A DNA stretch of 64,000 nucleotides from Blasia pusilla (taxonomy: Eukaryota > Marchantiophyta > Marchantiopsida > Blasiales). Each line of letters starts with the position of its first letter. Within the stretch, counting starts at the first letter, position 1. Both the position numbers and the translations under genes were made by a program. This document shows positions 9,733 to 19,709 of the stretch, one piece after another. The notes beneath the pieces were generated by a model. It made no database searches, was not told where the DNA came from, and saw nothing but the letters and a program-made list of their open reading frames with translations. The stretch lies in assembly GCA_050084515.1 (NCBI GenBank), contig CM114272.1:44268001-44332000 (forward strand), read 5' to 3'.

Positions 9733-10640
9733 TCAATCTTCTCGAGATAGAGCAAACACATGGGTCAATGTGGGTGAATCATCACTCATAAGAGTAGCAT
9801 CACGTACCCTACGGCGCAAATCTCTGTCAAGATCCCATACAAAAATCGATCGCTCGATCCTCGTCACACCTGGGTAATCGAAATCAAGCGCCGTGATACG
9901 CGTGTATGCCTCACTTAAGACTCTCACCAGTCTTTCGCTCAAAGTCTGAAGATTCCTCAACTTCTCCGTCTTCACTCCTTGATAGTTCTTCTTCAACCTC
10001 TTGAAGAACTCAGCAATCGGCTAATCGATGGTGGGGCACTAGTACCTCCACTAGTACCCCCACTAGTATCTCGCCGGTACCCCCACTCCGGCTCGCACTG
10101 CATTACCACTCAACGTCGGGTCGGGCCGGGCATAGTAGGAGCACTACTACCAATACCACCATGGGTGATAGACACATAGCCTGGAGACCAATATTGTCTC
10201 CATGCCTCAATCTAGCAACATGGTCCTTCCTAAACTCATGGTAATCGTCCATGGGTGGTCCTTCTAAGTCTTTGAAACAACCCTTCCAAGCCAAGAAGGG
10301 TGTAAACAACGCATGCGTCCGCAACATCTGCATATCACACCACGTATCAAACTCCCGCATGAAGTCCTCCAACTCAATGGTACCCACTTGCACCGAGTAT
10401 CGTCGTGGGCCCTTCATGGCCCCATATCCACCGCCCATGTCCCAAATCAATGGAGCCGCAACACTCGATAACAACGTAGAAGACTAGGTGTTTGGAACAC
10501 CTCGCCCTCCTCTTCATCAACCGTCCGAAGTGGAAAAGGTAGCCGATACCTAAATCCACTCCATATGAAACCACCCCGCCCGCACCACGGTCCCCAACCA
10601 GACCACCCGACAGCTCCGTGATGACCAACGCCGATGCCGC
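9733..10640 (-). pseudogene. gag capsid region, copy A
   Basis: Fragments align with the gag of copy B: TIELEDFMREFDTWCDMQML (copy B TIELHDFIVEFRSWCDL), DLEGPPMDDYHEF (copy B HLEGAPMDDYHEF), NLQTLSERLVRVLSEAYTRI, and RDLRRRVRDATLM (copy B TLRTRVREGVLLM). This is a Ty3-type capsid protein that builds the particle. It is split over several frames. The true start codon is not clear. Confidence 0.65.
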
Positions 10641-12233
10641 ACCACCACCAAATTACCAAGTGACGTCGATGTCGCTATACTATTCTAGCTCTACTAGCTA
10701 TGGGTGTAGGCAACCTAACTTGTCATCACCACAAGAAGTCTCCCCACAATCTACTCGTCATCCCTCCAGCCTCACTACCGGTAGCACACAGGAGTAACAC
10801 TACTCTGGAAATCAGCGTCAACCCTAACAATGGGCGCGCAAGCAAGAAGCACGATGGAGGGGATCCAAACACAGGAAATCCAACGACAACCCTCCAATCA
10901 CAAATGGAAATCAAGGTAACACAATCCACCAAACGTGGTGCCCTCTGAATCCACAAAACCCACCACACAATTTTAACGCAATAGCTACTCCGCCTGGTCG
11001 ATGACGTGCTAGTCGAACGCGCAAAGACTGAAAATAGCACCTGCATGGAGAGGCTACACCGTACTATGCGCTAGAGGTACATCAACCAAAAACCTGAGAT
11101 GCATAAAGCGCCTAACACATCTGCGAACAGCACCAAATGAGCTACAACAGTCTGTACACTGGCATAGTTAAGAACTCGGCAGTTAAGCGTCCTCCAGGCA
11201 GAATAGCCCAAAGATGGGTGACTAGTTATGCAAAACTCAAATCCCAAATCCTGCAAAAATTGCCTCACGCCCAAGCAAGCAAGCAAGCTTGCTTGCTTGC
11301 TCCTTGCTCCTTACTCCGCCTCTCACGCCCACTCGCCCCGAGCTACCATGAGTTGCCTCGAAGCCTCGAAACGCCAAGAAATGCTCGAGACATGCCCCTA
11401 TCGCCCCGTTCGCCACGCTTCGCCATGCTTCACCATGCTTCGCTATGGAGAGAGGTCCAACCAAGGCGCCCCCAACGGGATAGGCGTCTCCAAAAATGAA
11501 CGAGTCACCAACCAACCAGCCCCTCCGATCCGCTGTCCACCATAGCCATGGTTAATGAGCCTACGGAGTGGTTTACCCGAAACTAAAAGCAGACAAGGGG
11601 ATAGCTTCGGTTTTGCCGGACACGAGCCTTGAGCTAGTCCGCAAAATTTCGATCAGAAATTACTTCACAAATACGTGACCGAAATCAAATCTGTTTCGAT
11701 CAGAATTCAATTGACCACCATAGCTATCTCCCCACAAAAACTCAGCTACAACCGAGCTCCGTACTCCGAGCTAAAAATCAGACAAACTTGTTGTCCATAC
11801 ACCTCTAGAACCGCAAATCCGACAGCGCTTCCGCCAAGTTTCATGCACGCAGAAATCCGCAACGCTCCATGCACTCGAGCAGATAGCTTCACATGAGATC
11901 ACAATACAAGTAGCAATAGGAACCTCTCACCCGATCTGGATGAACTTCAACAGAGCTTCCGCACTCCAAGCTCTCCACATCAGAAAACTGTCGAACACGA
12001 CCAGAATCTTCAATGCTTGATAACTTCCAACTCCCTTGACGAAATCCAGCGATCTACAGCGCGTTGGAAAGCTCTCAGCAAGGTGCTTCTTTCCCAACCA
12101 ACCACTCACCAGATTCACACCTCCAACATAGGCCACAAGCCACGAACATCCACGGCTGAGTACACAATCGCCCCTAACTGGATCCCTTCGATCTACAATC
12201 GAAGCTACCATCGATCTACGTCAGTTCTTTGAG
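10641..12233 (-). other. long 5' leader of copy A
   Basis: About 1.6 kb between block A1 and the recognisable gag. I see no conserved protein domain. It contains a perfect 28-bp palindrome and a run of short GCTTCGCCATGC-like repeats near 11415-11450. I could not find a primer-binding site next to A1: the first bases inside are CTCAAAGAACTGACG, which do not match the initiator-Met tRNA site that the copia element in this window uses. Confidence 0.5.
11274..11301. repeat. perfect 28-bp palindrome
   Basis: AGCAAGCAAGCAAG at 11274-11287 is followed without a spacer by its exact reverse complement at 11288-11301. It consists of AAGC/GCTT tetranucleotide repeats meeting at an AAGCTT centre. It lies in the transcribed leader, so as RNA it could fold into a hairpin or mediate dimer formation. 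Confidence 0.8.
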
Positions 12234-12601
12234 TGAAATCCGTGAAAGACCTACTGTCATAAAACACGTTTACAATCACATACAATCGAGCCAAACCCAC
12301 TCCACGATGGGAGAATCTAGGTCGAAGCTTGCGGGAAACACCATAGCCAAGAGCTCTACTCACTACCAAGGCTAACTCCCAACGCAACAGGCTCAACTCA
12401 AAGAACTGACTGTTCTTTGAGGGCAAGCCACCTTATATCCTCCAACCTAAGAGCGGGCCCTACTGGGAAAGTCACCCCCAAGTGAGTAACCCCCAACCCT
12501 ATGTATGGAACCGCATCTCTACCAAGCCACTACGGTCCTACATAAGGAATGGCCTCTACCAGCACACCATACTCTACGACATAATCCGTATGGTCATGAC
12601 A
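12234..12601 (-). repeat. copy A 5' terminal repeat (A1 only)
   Basis: On the minus strand it begins TGTCATGACC at 12601 and ends GGATTTCA at 12234, 368 bp, matching A2 over its whole length with about 14 differences by eye. The sequence after it is not block B. It is therefore shorter than the 469-bp repeat at the other end. The TATA-like GGATATAAGG lies at 12440-12431. Confidence 0.75.
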
Positions 12602-12689
12602 GGGGGGGGCATAGAGAGCCAAAAGACCCACAGGCCAAAACCGACCTCGAAGAGACAGAAGGGGGCCTCCCCCTCCCCCCCCTAACGAC

Positions 12690-13385
12690 CTAAATCACCA
12701 ACAGCAAAGACAATAGCAGCAATACCTAGAGAACTATGGCTACTACTAAGTGGGCCTCTAGCATTGGCGTCTCCAACCGCTTGAGCCCGCCGCCAAAGCA
12801 CATTTTCCTGGGCACGCTGCAAAGCTATGGAGACCTGTTGCCTACAATAAATTATTGCAGTGGCTAAGGACAACCCATTTCTTGACTGGAGATGATGGTC
12901 GCAATCCGTAAGGAACGAGTCAAATCTCTCCCCCATAGCCTCGTACATCTCAATGGTTAGGGGGATAAATCGATGTCCTTCATGAAGTAGACTATAAATA
13001 TGGGTCTTCTTTACCGCCGCCGTTGCCGCCGCCACTCCTTGTAGCAATCTCCCTTGTGCCACCACTTGGGCTCGAACCACCTCCTGCTTAGGATCCGTCA
13101 CTACAACATCCGCTACCACCACCTCAGACTCCCGCGTCATTTAGAGATCACCACAGATAAGGGAATCCCGCATGAAGTAGTGCCCCTCTCTCTCTGCACA
13201 TGGAAGCCACTCTCCCGAGCAATAGAGAACATAATATCCCACACTACATCGTGAGTGGCTATTCTCTCACCCCCAAGTGGACACCGTGCCAAATGCACAC
13301 CAAGTGGATCTAGACATCGGCGACACTCGCAATATGTCGAACTAACCACCGATGGTTGGGGGAGGCCCAGTCGGAACCGCATCGC
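12690..13385 (-). pseudogene. LINE zinc finger and REL-like endonuclease
   Basis: The first part reads FRLGLPQPSVVSSTYCECRR, then CLDPLGVHLARCPLGGERI and ATHDVVWDIM: a Cys/His cluster (C-x-C-x2-C ... H-x3-C) followed by HD. The next open frame (13140-12682) has VVVADVVVTDP, then VKKTHIYSLL and GHRFIPLTIEMYEAMGERFD, then SIALQRAQENVLWRRA. The Asp in VVADV, Lys in VKKTHIY and Glu in LTIEMY fit a PD-(D/E)xK nuclease core. Such a nuclease nicks the target DNA to start reverse transcription. Confidence 0.55.
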
Positions 13386-13389
13386 AGTA

Positions 13390-14215
13390 GTGTAGGTAAG
13401 TGGTGCGATGTGGAAAGTCGGGATGAGGGGGCGAGCCCCGACCTATGAGCTTGCCCCCTTTCTGAAGTAAGAGCGAATACGGACCCGAATCTCCATGGGG
13501 ATATTCCCATCCGACATAATAGCTCTGAACACTGCCTCAAAGTGGGCTTCCATCAAAGAAGATTGGAGCCCATACTGTCCGGAGGTAACTAGAGAAGATA
13601 AAGTGGGAAGAACTGCTCTAGCCTCAACTAGAAGGGAGTCTCTACAAGCTATGAGTGAAGACTGGAAAAAGACCATCCTCAACCTGGGAAATGTAATGTA
13701 AAAGTAGTGGTCTATCCCTAACCAAAAATTGGGAGCAAAGGAGGGATACTACATTGGCCCAACTCTCTAAAAAAGCTGAAGATGCCACTAACTCGGTCAC
13801 TAGAAGACCTACTCCACCAAAGGCAATCAGCCAAGAAGCCTGTCAATGAGCTCACTCCCCCGCGGGGTACTCTAAGGATTCGGGTCCTAGTAGATCCCCA
13901 AATGCCGACATGATCTTTCTATCAAAGGATCTATACAAGGAAGAAATATGGCTAGACACCCATACGGTTCTACAAAGATAACTAGGGCTACGAGCAAAAC
14001 AGGATGAAAGGATGCCATAAGCTACTTGAGGATCACCAATCCTCGTGAGATCATCTACGTGGAGAATATCCTCGGTAAGAGTTGTTGCCACAAAACTTGA
14101 TACCAGTCTTGGCTCCCGAGTGGGACTCCCAAGACGCGAAGCCCTCCAACATGTATCAAGAATTCGTCGGGTAAATGAATATCAGCCGAGAGGTCTGATG
14201 GAGACCAAGCCTTGT
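13390..14215 (-). pseudogene. LINE reverse transcriptase, C-terminal part
   Basis: The minus strand reads KYKAWSPSDLS, then IHVGGLRVLGVPLGS, typical of the LINE RT region after the catalytic motif, followed by RIGDPQVAYGILSSCF and SPSYLCRTVWVSS, then SLYRSFDRKIMSAFGDLLG. The catalytic (Y/F)ADD part is absent because the element is truncated. Several frame changes occur. The family-level call is by motif appearance only. Confidence 0.55.
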
Positions 14216-14242
14216 ACTTTCCCACCTTCATTGCGAGGCCAA

Positions 14243-14572
14243 CAAGAGAGAGAGCTTGAGAGCTCATTCTCTCTTTGTTGAACCTCTTGGCATGAGGCGG
14301 CGGAGCTATGGTCCTTCTTGCCTTGTGTGTGTAACCCAAGCCTCTCATTAAGAAATTGGGTTTGGTTTGACATGAGAGAGAGTGCACACCATTGAGAGTT
14401 TGGTGTGAGACCTTGTTGTTGTGATCAAGAGATTTGATGGATTTATTGGAGATCTTTTGGTACTTCTCGTCTCGTTGTATGTATTCCATGAGTTAGCATG
14501 GGATCATGTATGTTTGTGTGTATGTTCACTGACAACGATGTATGTTATGTAGCGTTGTGTATGCGCACGCCA
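14243..14572 (+). repeat. solo LTR, right part (end of A, then B)
   Basis: Starts CAAGAGAGAGAGCTTGAGAG and follows block A of copy B through CCTCTTGGCATGAGGC and GAGAGAGTGCACACCA, then continues into block B (TTGGAGATCTTTTGGTACTT, from about 14446) and ends GCGCACGCCA at 14572, followed by TTATT. It completes the LTR begun at 2366. This solo LTR shows that the outer boundaries of the repeat unit are TGTCA and (G/C)CA with order A-B. Confidence 0.75.
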
Positions 14573-14579
14573 TTATTAA

Positions 14580-15560
14580 TATTCATAGCAAAAGTTAGGC
14601 AAATAGGGAATTGAAATCTATGTAAATCAAATGGCAAACCACAATCCAATGCAATCAATGGATACGTGGAATAAGAACTCGATCTCCAATATTCTTCCAT
14701 ATGATGATTCCAGCATCTAGTATGCAATATTGCATAAATCCACGAATCACCAATCTCATCTTGTTTGCTTGTCCTTGTGATCCATTCATGCTTTGTAAGA
14801 GCATGATTGGTGCACCAATCTTCAAATTTAAACGATGCGGAGGTAGTCTAGAAGGCAAACATGTGTTCAAAAATTTCCTTGGATAGATATGTCTGATCCC
14901 CTCATTTGGAATAGATTCAACGTTGAGGTAAATATGCTCTTATACACAATGTGTAATGAATTCATGAGGAAAAAATAATATATTAGTACAAGACAATAGT
15001 AAAACAATCCTAAACCCTAAACCCTCAAAGAAAAAATCCTTGAAGATGTATGGAGGTGAAAATATTACTTGTCTTGGAAAGTGAGACATAACATATGCAT
15101 TTATGTCATCAATATTTCTATTTTCTGGAGTCAGAATAACTATATCTCTCAAGAAACCAATGTCATGGAATTGGCTAGGAGAATTGCCATAGATCAAATC
15201 AATAAGATCAGATATCTTATTACTATCAATAACAATTTCATATGGTAATTGAATGAAATCCTTTCCACCCTTTGCTCCCAAATAAGGGTGCAAAGGTACA
15301 CGAACCTCTCCCACTTCCAATAATCAATCAGAAAAATCTTGTTATTCAACATGCAAATGACCTTCCAACCTTTAAACTTGTATGTTTATTGTCAACTTCA
15401 TCACCTTTATATTAGACCAAATAGATGATCTCTTTATGGTAGCTTGGTTGATTTGTGGCCGATCTCCATGACGAACAATTGGCAACACTTTATGAAATCG
15501 ATCACCAAATATCATAAGTTTTCCACCAAATGGTATTGGCTATAGATCATTAAAATAACT
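14580..15560 (-). pseudogene. Helitron helicase, main C-terminal body
   Basis: In minus-strand order: FHKVLPIVRHGDRPQINQAT, SIWSNIKVMKLTINI, WLLEVGEVRV, IQLPYEIVIDS, then IVILTPENRNIDDINAYVMS, LPPHRLNLKIGAPIMLLQS, MRLVIRGF, IGDRVLIPRI, and LPFDLHRFQFPICLTFAMNI, where it is cut. These are the conserved late motifs of plant Helitron Pif1-type helicases. The early Walker A part of the helicase is not visible, so an internal deletion lies between Rep and this segment. Confidence 0.85.
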
Positions 15561-15569
15561 CCCATAATA

Positions 15570-15900
15570 TCTTGTAAAGTGATACCCAATATTTTCTTAT
15601 TAATGATAAGTCGTAACAACTCCTTCTTTTTCTTCTAAAAACCCGCACAACCAAATTTGGTCAATCCGTAGTTGATTCATCATGCAACAAGGCGAATGTA
15701 ATCTCCTTCCACTTAGTATTGCATATCATGGTCAAAAAGTAGTCGGGCTTCCCCAAATGTCTTACAATTTCCATTTCATCTTGATACAACTGATGCATAT
15801 GACGTGGCCCTCCAATAAAAGAAAAGGTAATACAATGCGTCTCCTAGCCCTTCCAGATCATGTCAATGCATGGCATCCTTCACACCTTGATATAATTCAG
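15570..15900 (-). pseudogene. Helitron Rep (HUH) region, partial
   Basis: The minus strand encodes ELYQGVKDAM, then IGGPRHMHQLYQDEMEIVRH, then LGKPDYFLTMICNTKWKEIT and PNLVVRVF. Plant Helitron Rep domains read similarly just before their HUH motif (IGGPR-MHQ-YQDAM-IVR, GKPDLFIT-TCNP-W-EI, RPDLV-RVF). The HUH and catalytic Tyr part is not seen and is probably deleted. Confidence 0.75.
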
Positions 15901-16079
15901 CCCTTAACTTCTTTTGATTCAATCAAACCCATGATAATCATTGCATCTCTACAGTAGGATAGAGGTCAACCATATATTCTTAAGTAAGTCGACCACACTA
16001 CAATAAGCTATTGTCGTCTTTGCCTCTAGTCCGCGTTTGAAGTAAAAAACATGCAAATTGCAAGGCCATAATATTATTT

Positions 16080-16640
16080 ATCCTTCTTTCCTCAATATTA
16101 TCACCATCAACTCTTTCCCCATCCATCGAATCATGTGAAGGTTAATGTTGGATATGTCCCTCTTCCCCATGAATAACATGGTTCGATCGTTGGGATCTTC
16201 TGTAGCCTCCAAGTCCTTTGAACAGTATTTCAAGATGCCAACTTGCTTCACTGTAGATAAACAATAAATCAAAGTATAATAGAATGTATGCTTGATTGAG
16301 GTCAGATATATGCATCATTCCTCCTCCATGCAATTATACAATTATATCGCGATGGTCAACATGTTCTCTTCCATCATCCGGAAAAATAGCAACAACCTCA
16401 GAAGTAGTTAGTAAGTTGTAACGCTTTGCATCAAGACCTCTCTTACTTTCCTTGAGGATGATCCGCATATTAAGATCACTTGCTTTAGATGCCATATGAC
16501 GAAAGATCTTGACATATGGATTGCATTGATGTAACATGTCTTGTAGCCATTTCAAGAGGTCTATATTAATATTAGAAGATGTACACATAACTCTTCCTCG
16601 ATTTTCCAATTCATTCGCAGTATCATGAATGTAAAGTTAA
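16080..16640 (-). pseudogene. Helitron N-terminal helicase-like region, partial
   Basis: It reads LLKWLQDMLHQCNPYVKIFR, then LNMRIILKE, DAKRYNLLTTSEVVAIFPDD and HRDIIV, followed by SDLNQAYILLYFDLLFIY. This is the 'Helitron-like N' region upstream of Rep in plant elements (usual forms: L-NPYV--FR, RRYN-PT--EVAAI, RDIV, PLQYPLLFPYG). A frameshift or small deletion follows near 16270. Confidence 0.7.
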
Positions 16641-17498
16641 GCAAACTAGGGTTGTCCCCCTATATCAAGATGTACAGATCCAATAGAATGATAGATGCCA
16701 CCTTGAACCCTAAAGTGTCCAATGCCACCAATTTGTTCATTGGTGCAAGCTAAAGTGCATAATTGTAAGCTCAAGTATGTGTAAGAAAATGAAGAATTTA
16801 GGACGAACATCGGAAATCCTTGATTTCAAGAATGGAGGAAACAATTTCAAGAGGGGTAATTATATTCTCCCATGGCCACAACATGTGCCATATGATCCTT
16901 CACTAAACTTTGTACCTTTGACCCTTTCATATTTCCAATGTAAAGCACAACATGAGGGGCATATCTCTGTCATGGAACCCAATGTATGACGATCGCTAGT
17001 ACGATTCAAACTCCTTTGTAATCACAGCTTCATAATATCACTCTTTTGGAAATTTGGTCTTCTTGCAAGATTGAGTAACGTATTTTGTCTTCCCACCCTA
17101 TCAACAGTAGATAACAAAAGAATTGTGGAAGCATTTGGTAAGGCGGAACTTTATGGAGATAACACAACTCCATTGACAATAGAATAGACGAGATCTACTC
17201 TTGACCTTACTTCATCCCCAACACGGGGAAGAGTCTAAGAATTGTCTACGATTTCATGTTCACCCTCAATTGGAAAAGTGGTAGGTAACTCAACTTGTGT
17301 TGGTACATGAGTAGTTGGCCCGATTATGCATGCATTCTCGATAGCTTCATGGAGTGAACAATTAGCTAACTCAAGCCTTGGCGATATATAAGGGCGAATT
17401 TTCTCCCACTATTACTCCATCCTCATTGGGAGGCCTGAAAAAATTAAGAATAGGTCAACATACAAATCAAATATGAACAATGAATGGGTTTTTAACTA

Positions 17499-17502
<4 letters not shown>

Positions 17503-17572
<70 letters not shown>
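17503..17572. repeat. (AT)35 microsatellite
   Basis: An uninterrupted AT dinucleotide run of 70 bp. It lies in A/T-rich sequence upstream of the Helitron coding part. Such long pure AT runs vary in length between individuals and can extrude a cruciform. Confidence 0.95.
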
Positions 17573-17574
<2 letters not shown>

Positions 17575-19215
17575 ATCTTATGAGTAGACTACTAATAGTC
17601 GAAAGCTCCATACTTGGAATAGTTGGAATATTCTCAACAACCAAAGCACGCTCAACTTCAACATGAAGTGCTTTTTTTTCTATACTCTCAATAGTATGTC
17701 CTCTTTTTTTCTTTTAGATCTTCCATTTTACCAAGGCAAACAACACGTTCTTGTTTTTAGGCTTCGCAGCATAGAACTTTTTGGAAATTACGTATATTGA
17801 TAGGATTAAGGGAATGGGAAGTTTGGAATAACACATGAATTTTAGAAGCAAAGAAAATGAAATTAGAAATCATCATTATATAGGGCAGAAAATTGGACTC
17901 GCAAAATGTTCGTCAATGAAGTGAACTTATTTTGGAGATCGTTTTGTGGGCGAATTCATCTTCAATATTTGTTTGTTGTGCTAAAATTTCCTTACAATAC
18001 GCATAGATTTTTTTTCTGAACATTCATGCCCATCAATTTTTTAAAGTCGCACAAATCCATAGGATTTGATCGGAATAGGAAATCTGTGCAGCATTTTAGA
18101 GGAAGGCATCATTAAAATAAATTTTTTTTTTGGAAATAAAGGCGTAAAAGAAAGGTGCATACATTGGAAAGGTGTTTCTTTGTACATTGATATGTCTCCT
18201 TGAAATATGTTGTAGAATTGGTGTATTTGTCGTAACGCAGAGCGGTTGCCTCTCCACATCCAATGCTCACCTAGCCACACTTGCCATCTACATAATATAC
18301 CATAAAACTATTGATTAAAATCGACCATGGATTATTAAAGAAGGAAAGTAAGCATTTACATTCAATAAGTAAAACTTCTCGAATTCTTCAACTTGTTGAC
18401 ACTTGCAGGCTTAACCAATCGGAGGAAGACGTACAAAGAAATGAAATAAAAGGAGAAAAACTAACCTACCAAAGCATGAAATAAAAAGAGACAGAAAAAA
18501 GAAAAAAAATCTTGTGCCACATTTAAAAAATTTGAGGCTAGCTTAGGGATACACTCAATAGCCCACAAAATGAAGAGAATGCAATAGCAAGAAAAAAAGG
18601 AAAAAGAAGACAAAAAGGAAGGGAGGGAAAAGGAAAAATTCAATGTTTAAAATTCATAAGAAAAAGAAAAAAAATAGTGGAAAGAAATTTAAAAAAAAAA
18701 TACAATGCGAGAAAAAATTTGGGCAAGAAAAAAATTATGGATGGCAATTTTTTTAAAATAGGTAAGAAAATTTAGGTCATATAAGTCCAAGGGAAAGAAA
18801 ATAGGGGAGGGTATTTAAAAAATAAATATAAATATGGATTAGGTTTGGAATAGGCTCGGTAAACCTCCTAACCCTAGCTGGAGGCTGCAACCATTCCCAA
18901 CCCTAGCTCAATCCCTTGCCGACCCTGATTTGCCCCGCAGTTGTCGTCAGTTCTTGGCACTACCGTTGGATTTAGATCCAATGGTCAGGGTAAGATCTGG
19001 TGACCATCGTCAGATCTTTGATATGACAGCAAGATCATCGTCGAAACCCTCTCCCGCGCCAATCTCCTCTTTTGCTCTCTTCCCCCGCTGCCATTTCATT
19101 GCCCTACCGTTGGATTTCAATCTGACGGCAAGGTCTGACCTGACGACCATTGTCAGGTCTTTGATCAGACGGCAAGGTCATTAGACCCCCTCTCATTTGT
19201 TTCGTGCCTCCACCA
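17573..19215. other. A/T-rich stretch and dispersed repeat, no gene
   Basis: No coding region recognised. 18480-18800 is dominated by A-rich runs. From about 18955 to 19190 two imperfect units occur (each CTACCGTTGGATTT followed by TCAGATCTTTGAT or TCAGGTCTTTGAT and GACGGCAAGG-like ends); a third relative is at 1500-1613 on the minus strand. Both places border terminal repeats of the gypsy family. Confidence 0.5.
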
Positions 19216-19709
19216 TGTCACGTCTTTTAGGATAGATCGGCGAGATTTAGTAGAGCACCTTCACAGATATTGGATGACAGCCTCAAGAGGTTGAGGATGA
19301 CCTGCTGAGGCCACGGGTAACCTGAGAGAGCATGTTTCCCTTTTGTTTTGGCTCATTTGGAGCCATATAGAGAAACATTATATTTTGGGTAAGTTTCCAT
19401 TTGGAGTATAGTTGACTTTCCACTTTCGGAAGTGACCCTTTACCCGCTACAGCTGGTCAAGAGCCAAGGAGGTGACTTGCGAGCATAGGTTACTGAGGAG
19501 AGAGCTTGGGAGAGGGAAGGGGGTATACCTCCAAGAGAGAGAGCTCATTCTCTCTTTGTTGAACCTCTTGGCATGAGGCGGCGGAGCTATGGTCTTCCTT
19601 GCCTTGTGTGTGTAACCCAAGCCTCTCATTAGGAGAGTGGGTTTGGTTTGACATGAGAGAGAGTGCACACCATGGAGAGCTTGTGTGTGAGATGTTGAGA
19701 GAGATTTCA
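19216..19709 (+). repeat. copy B 5' terminal repeat (A1 only)
   Basis: 494 bp, from TGTCACGTCTTTTAGG to GAGATTTCA, matching A2 at 29829-30325. Block B does not follow it: the next bases are TTGATTTACAACGC. As in copy A, the 5' repeat therefore lacks B. Confidence 0.75.

Larger units (their letters stand above)
2745..12601 (-). mobile_element. Ty3/gypsy copy A with methyltransferase and PHD finger
   Basis: A 9.86-kb gypsy element on the minus strand. In its own direction: block A1 (12601-12234), long leader, gag, two zinc knuckles with an RGG-rich tail, protease, C5 DNA methyltransferase, reverse transcriptase, RNase H, DDE integrase, PHD finger, purine tract, block B1, block A2, block B2. 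Its ends are TGTCATG and CGCACGACA, flanked by GGGG on both sides (2741-2744 and the first four of eight G at 12602-12609), so the duplication is probably 4 bp but its exact length is blurred by the G run. A1 and A2 differ at roughly 14 of 367 positions by eye. Coding frames carry many stops and frameshifts. It sits inside a LINE. Confidence 0.8.
12602..14242 (-). mobile_element. LINE with restriction-like endonuclease, 5'-truncated
   Basis: A non-LTR retrotransposon on the minus strand, cut at its 5' side by its own insertion point in the solo LTR and interrupted near its 3' end by gypsy copy A. Only the end of the reverse transcriptase and the C-terminal zinc-finger/endonuclease part remain. 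CAAGAGA flanks the combined LINE on both sides (2682-2688 and 14243-14249). C-terminal endonucleases of the REL type mark older LINE groups, unlike the N-terminal APE enzyme of common plant L1 elements. Confidence 0.6.
14573..19215 (-). mobile_element. Helitron body (Rep and helicase), minus strand
   Basis: The coding part runs from about 16640 down to 14573 with N-terminal, Rep and helicase segments in the order of a plant RepHel protein; its last segment lies at 2169-2364 beyond the nested insertion. The 5' side is not defined: 16640-19215 holds an AT microsatellite, A/T-rich sequence and a repeat related to 1500-1613, and I saw no clear TC terminus. The right limit given is simply the start of gypsy copy B. 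Confidence 0.65.
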
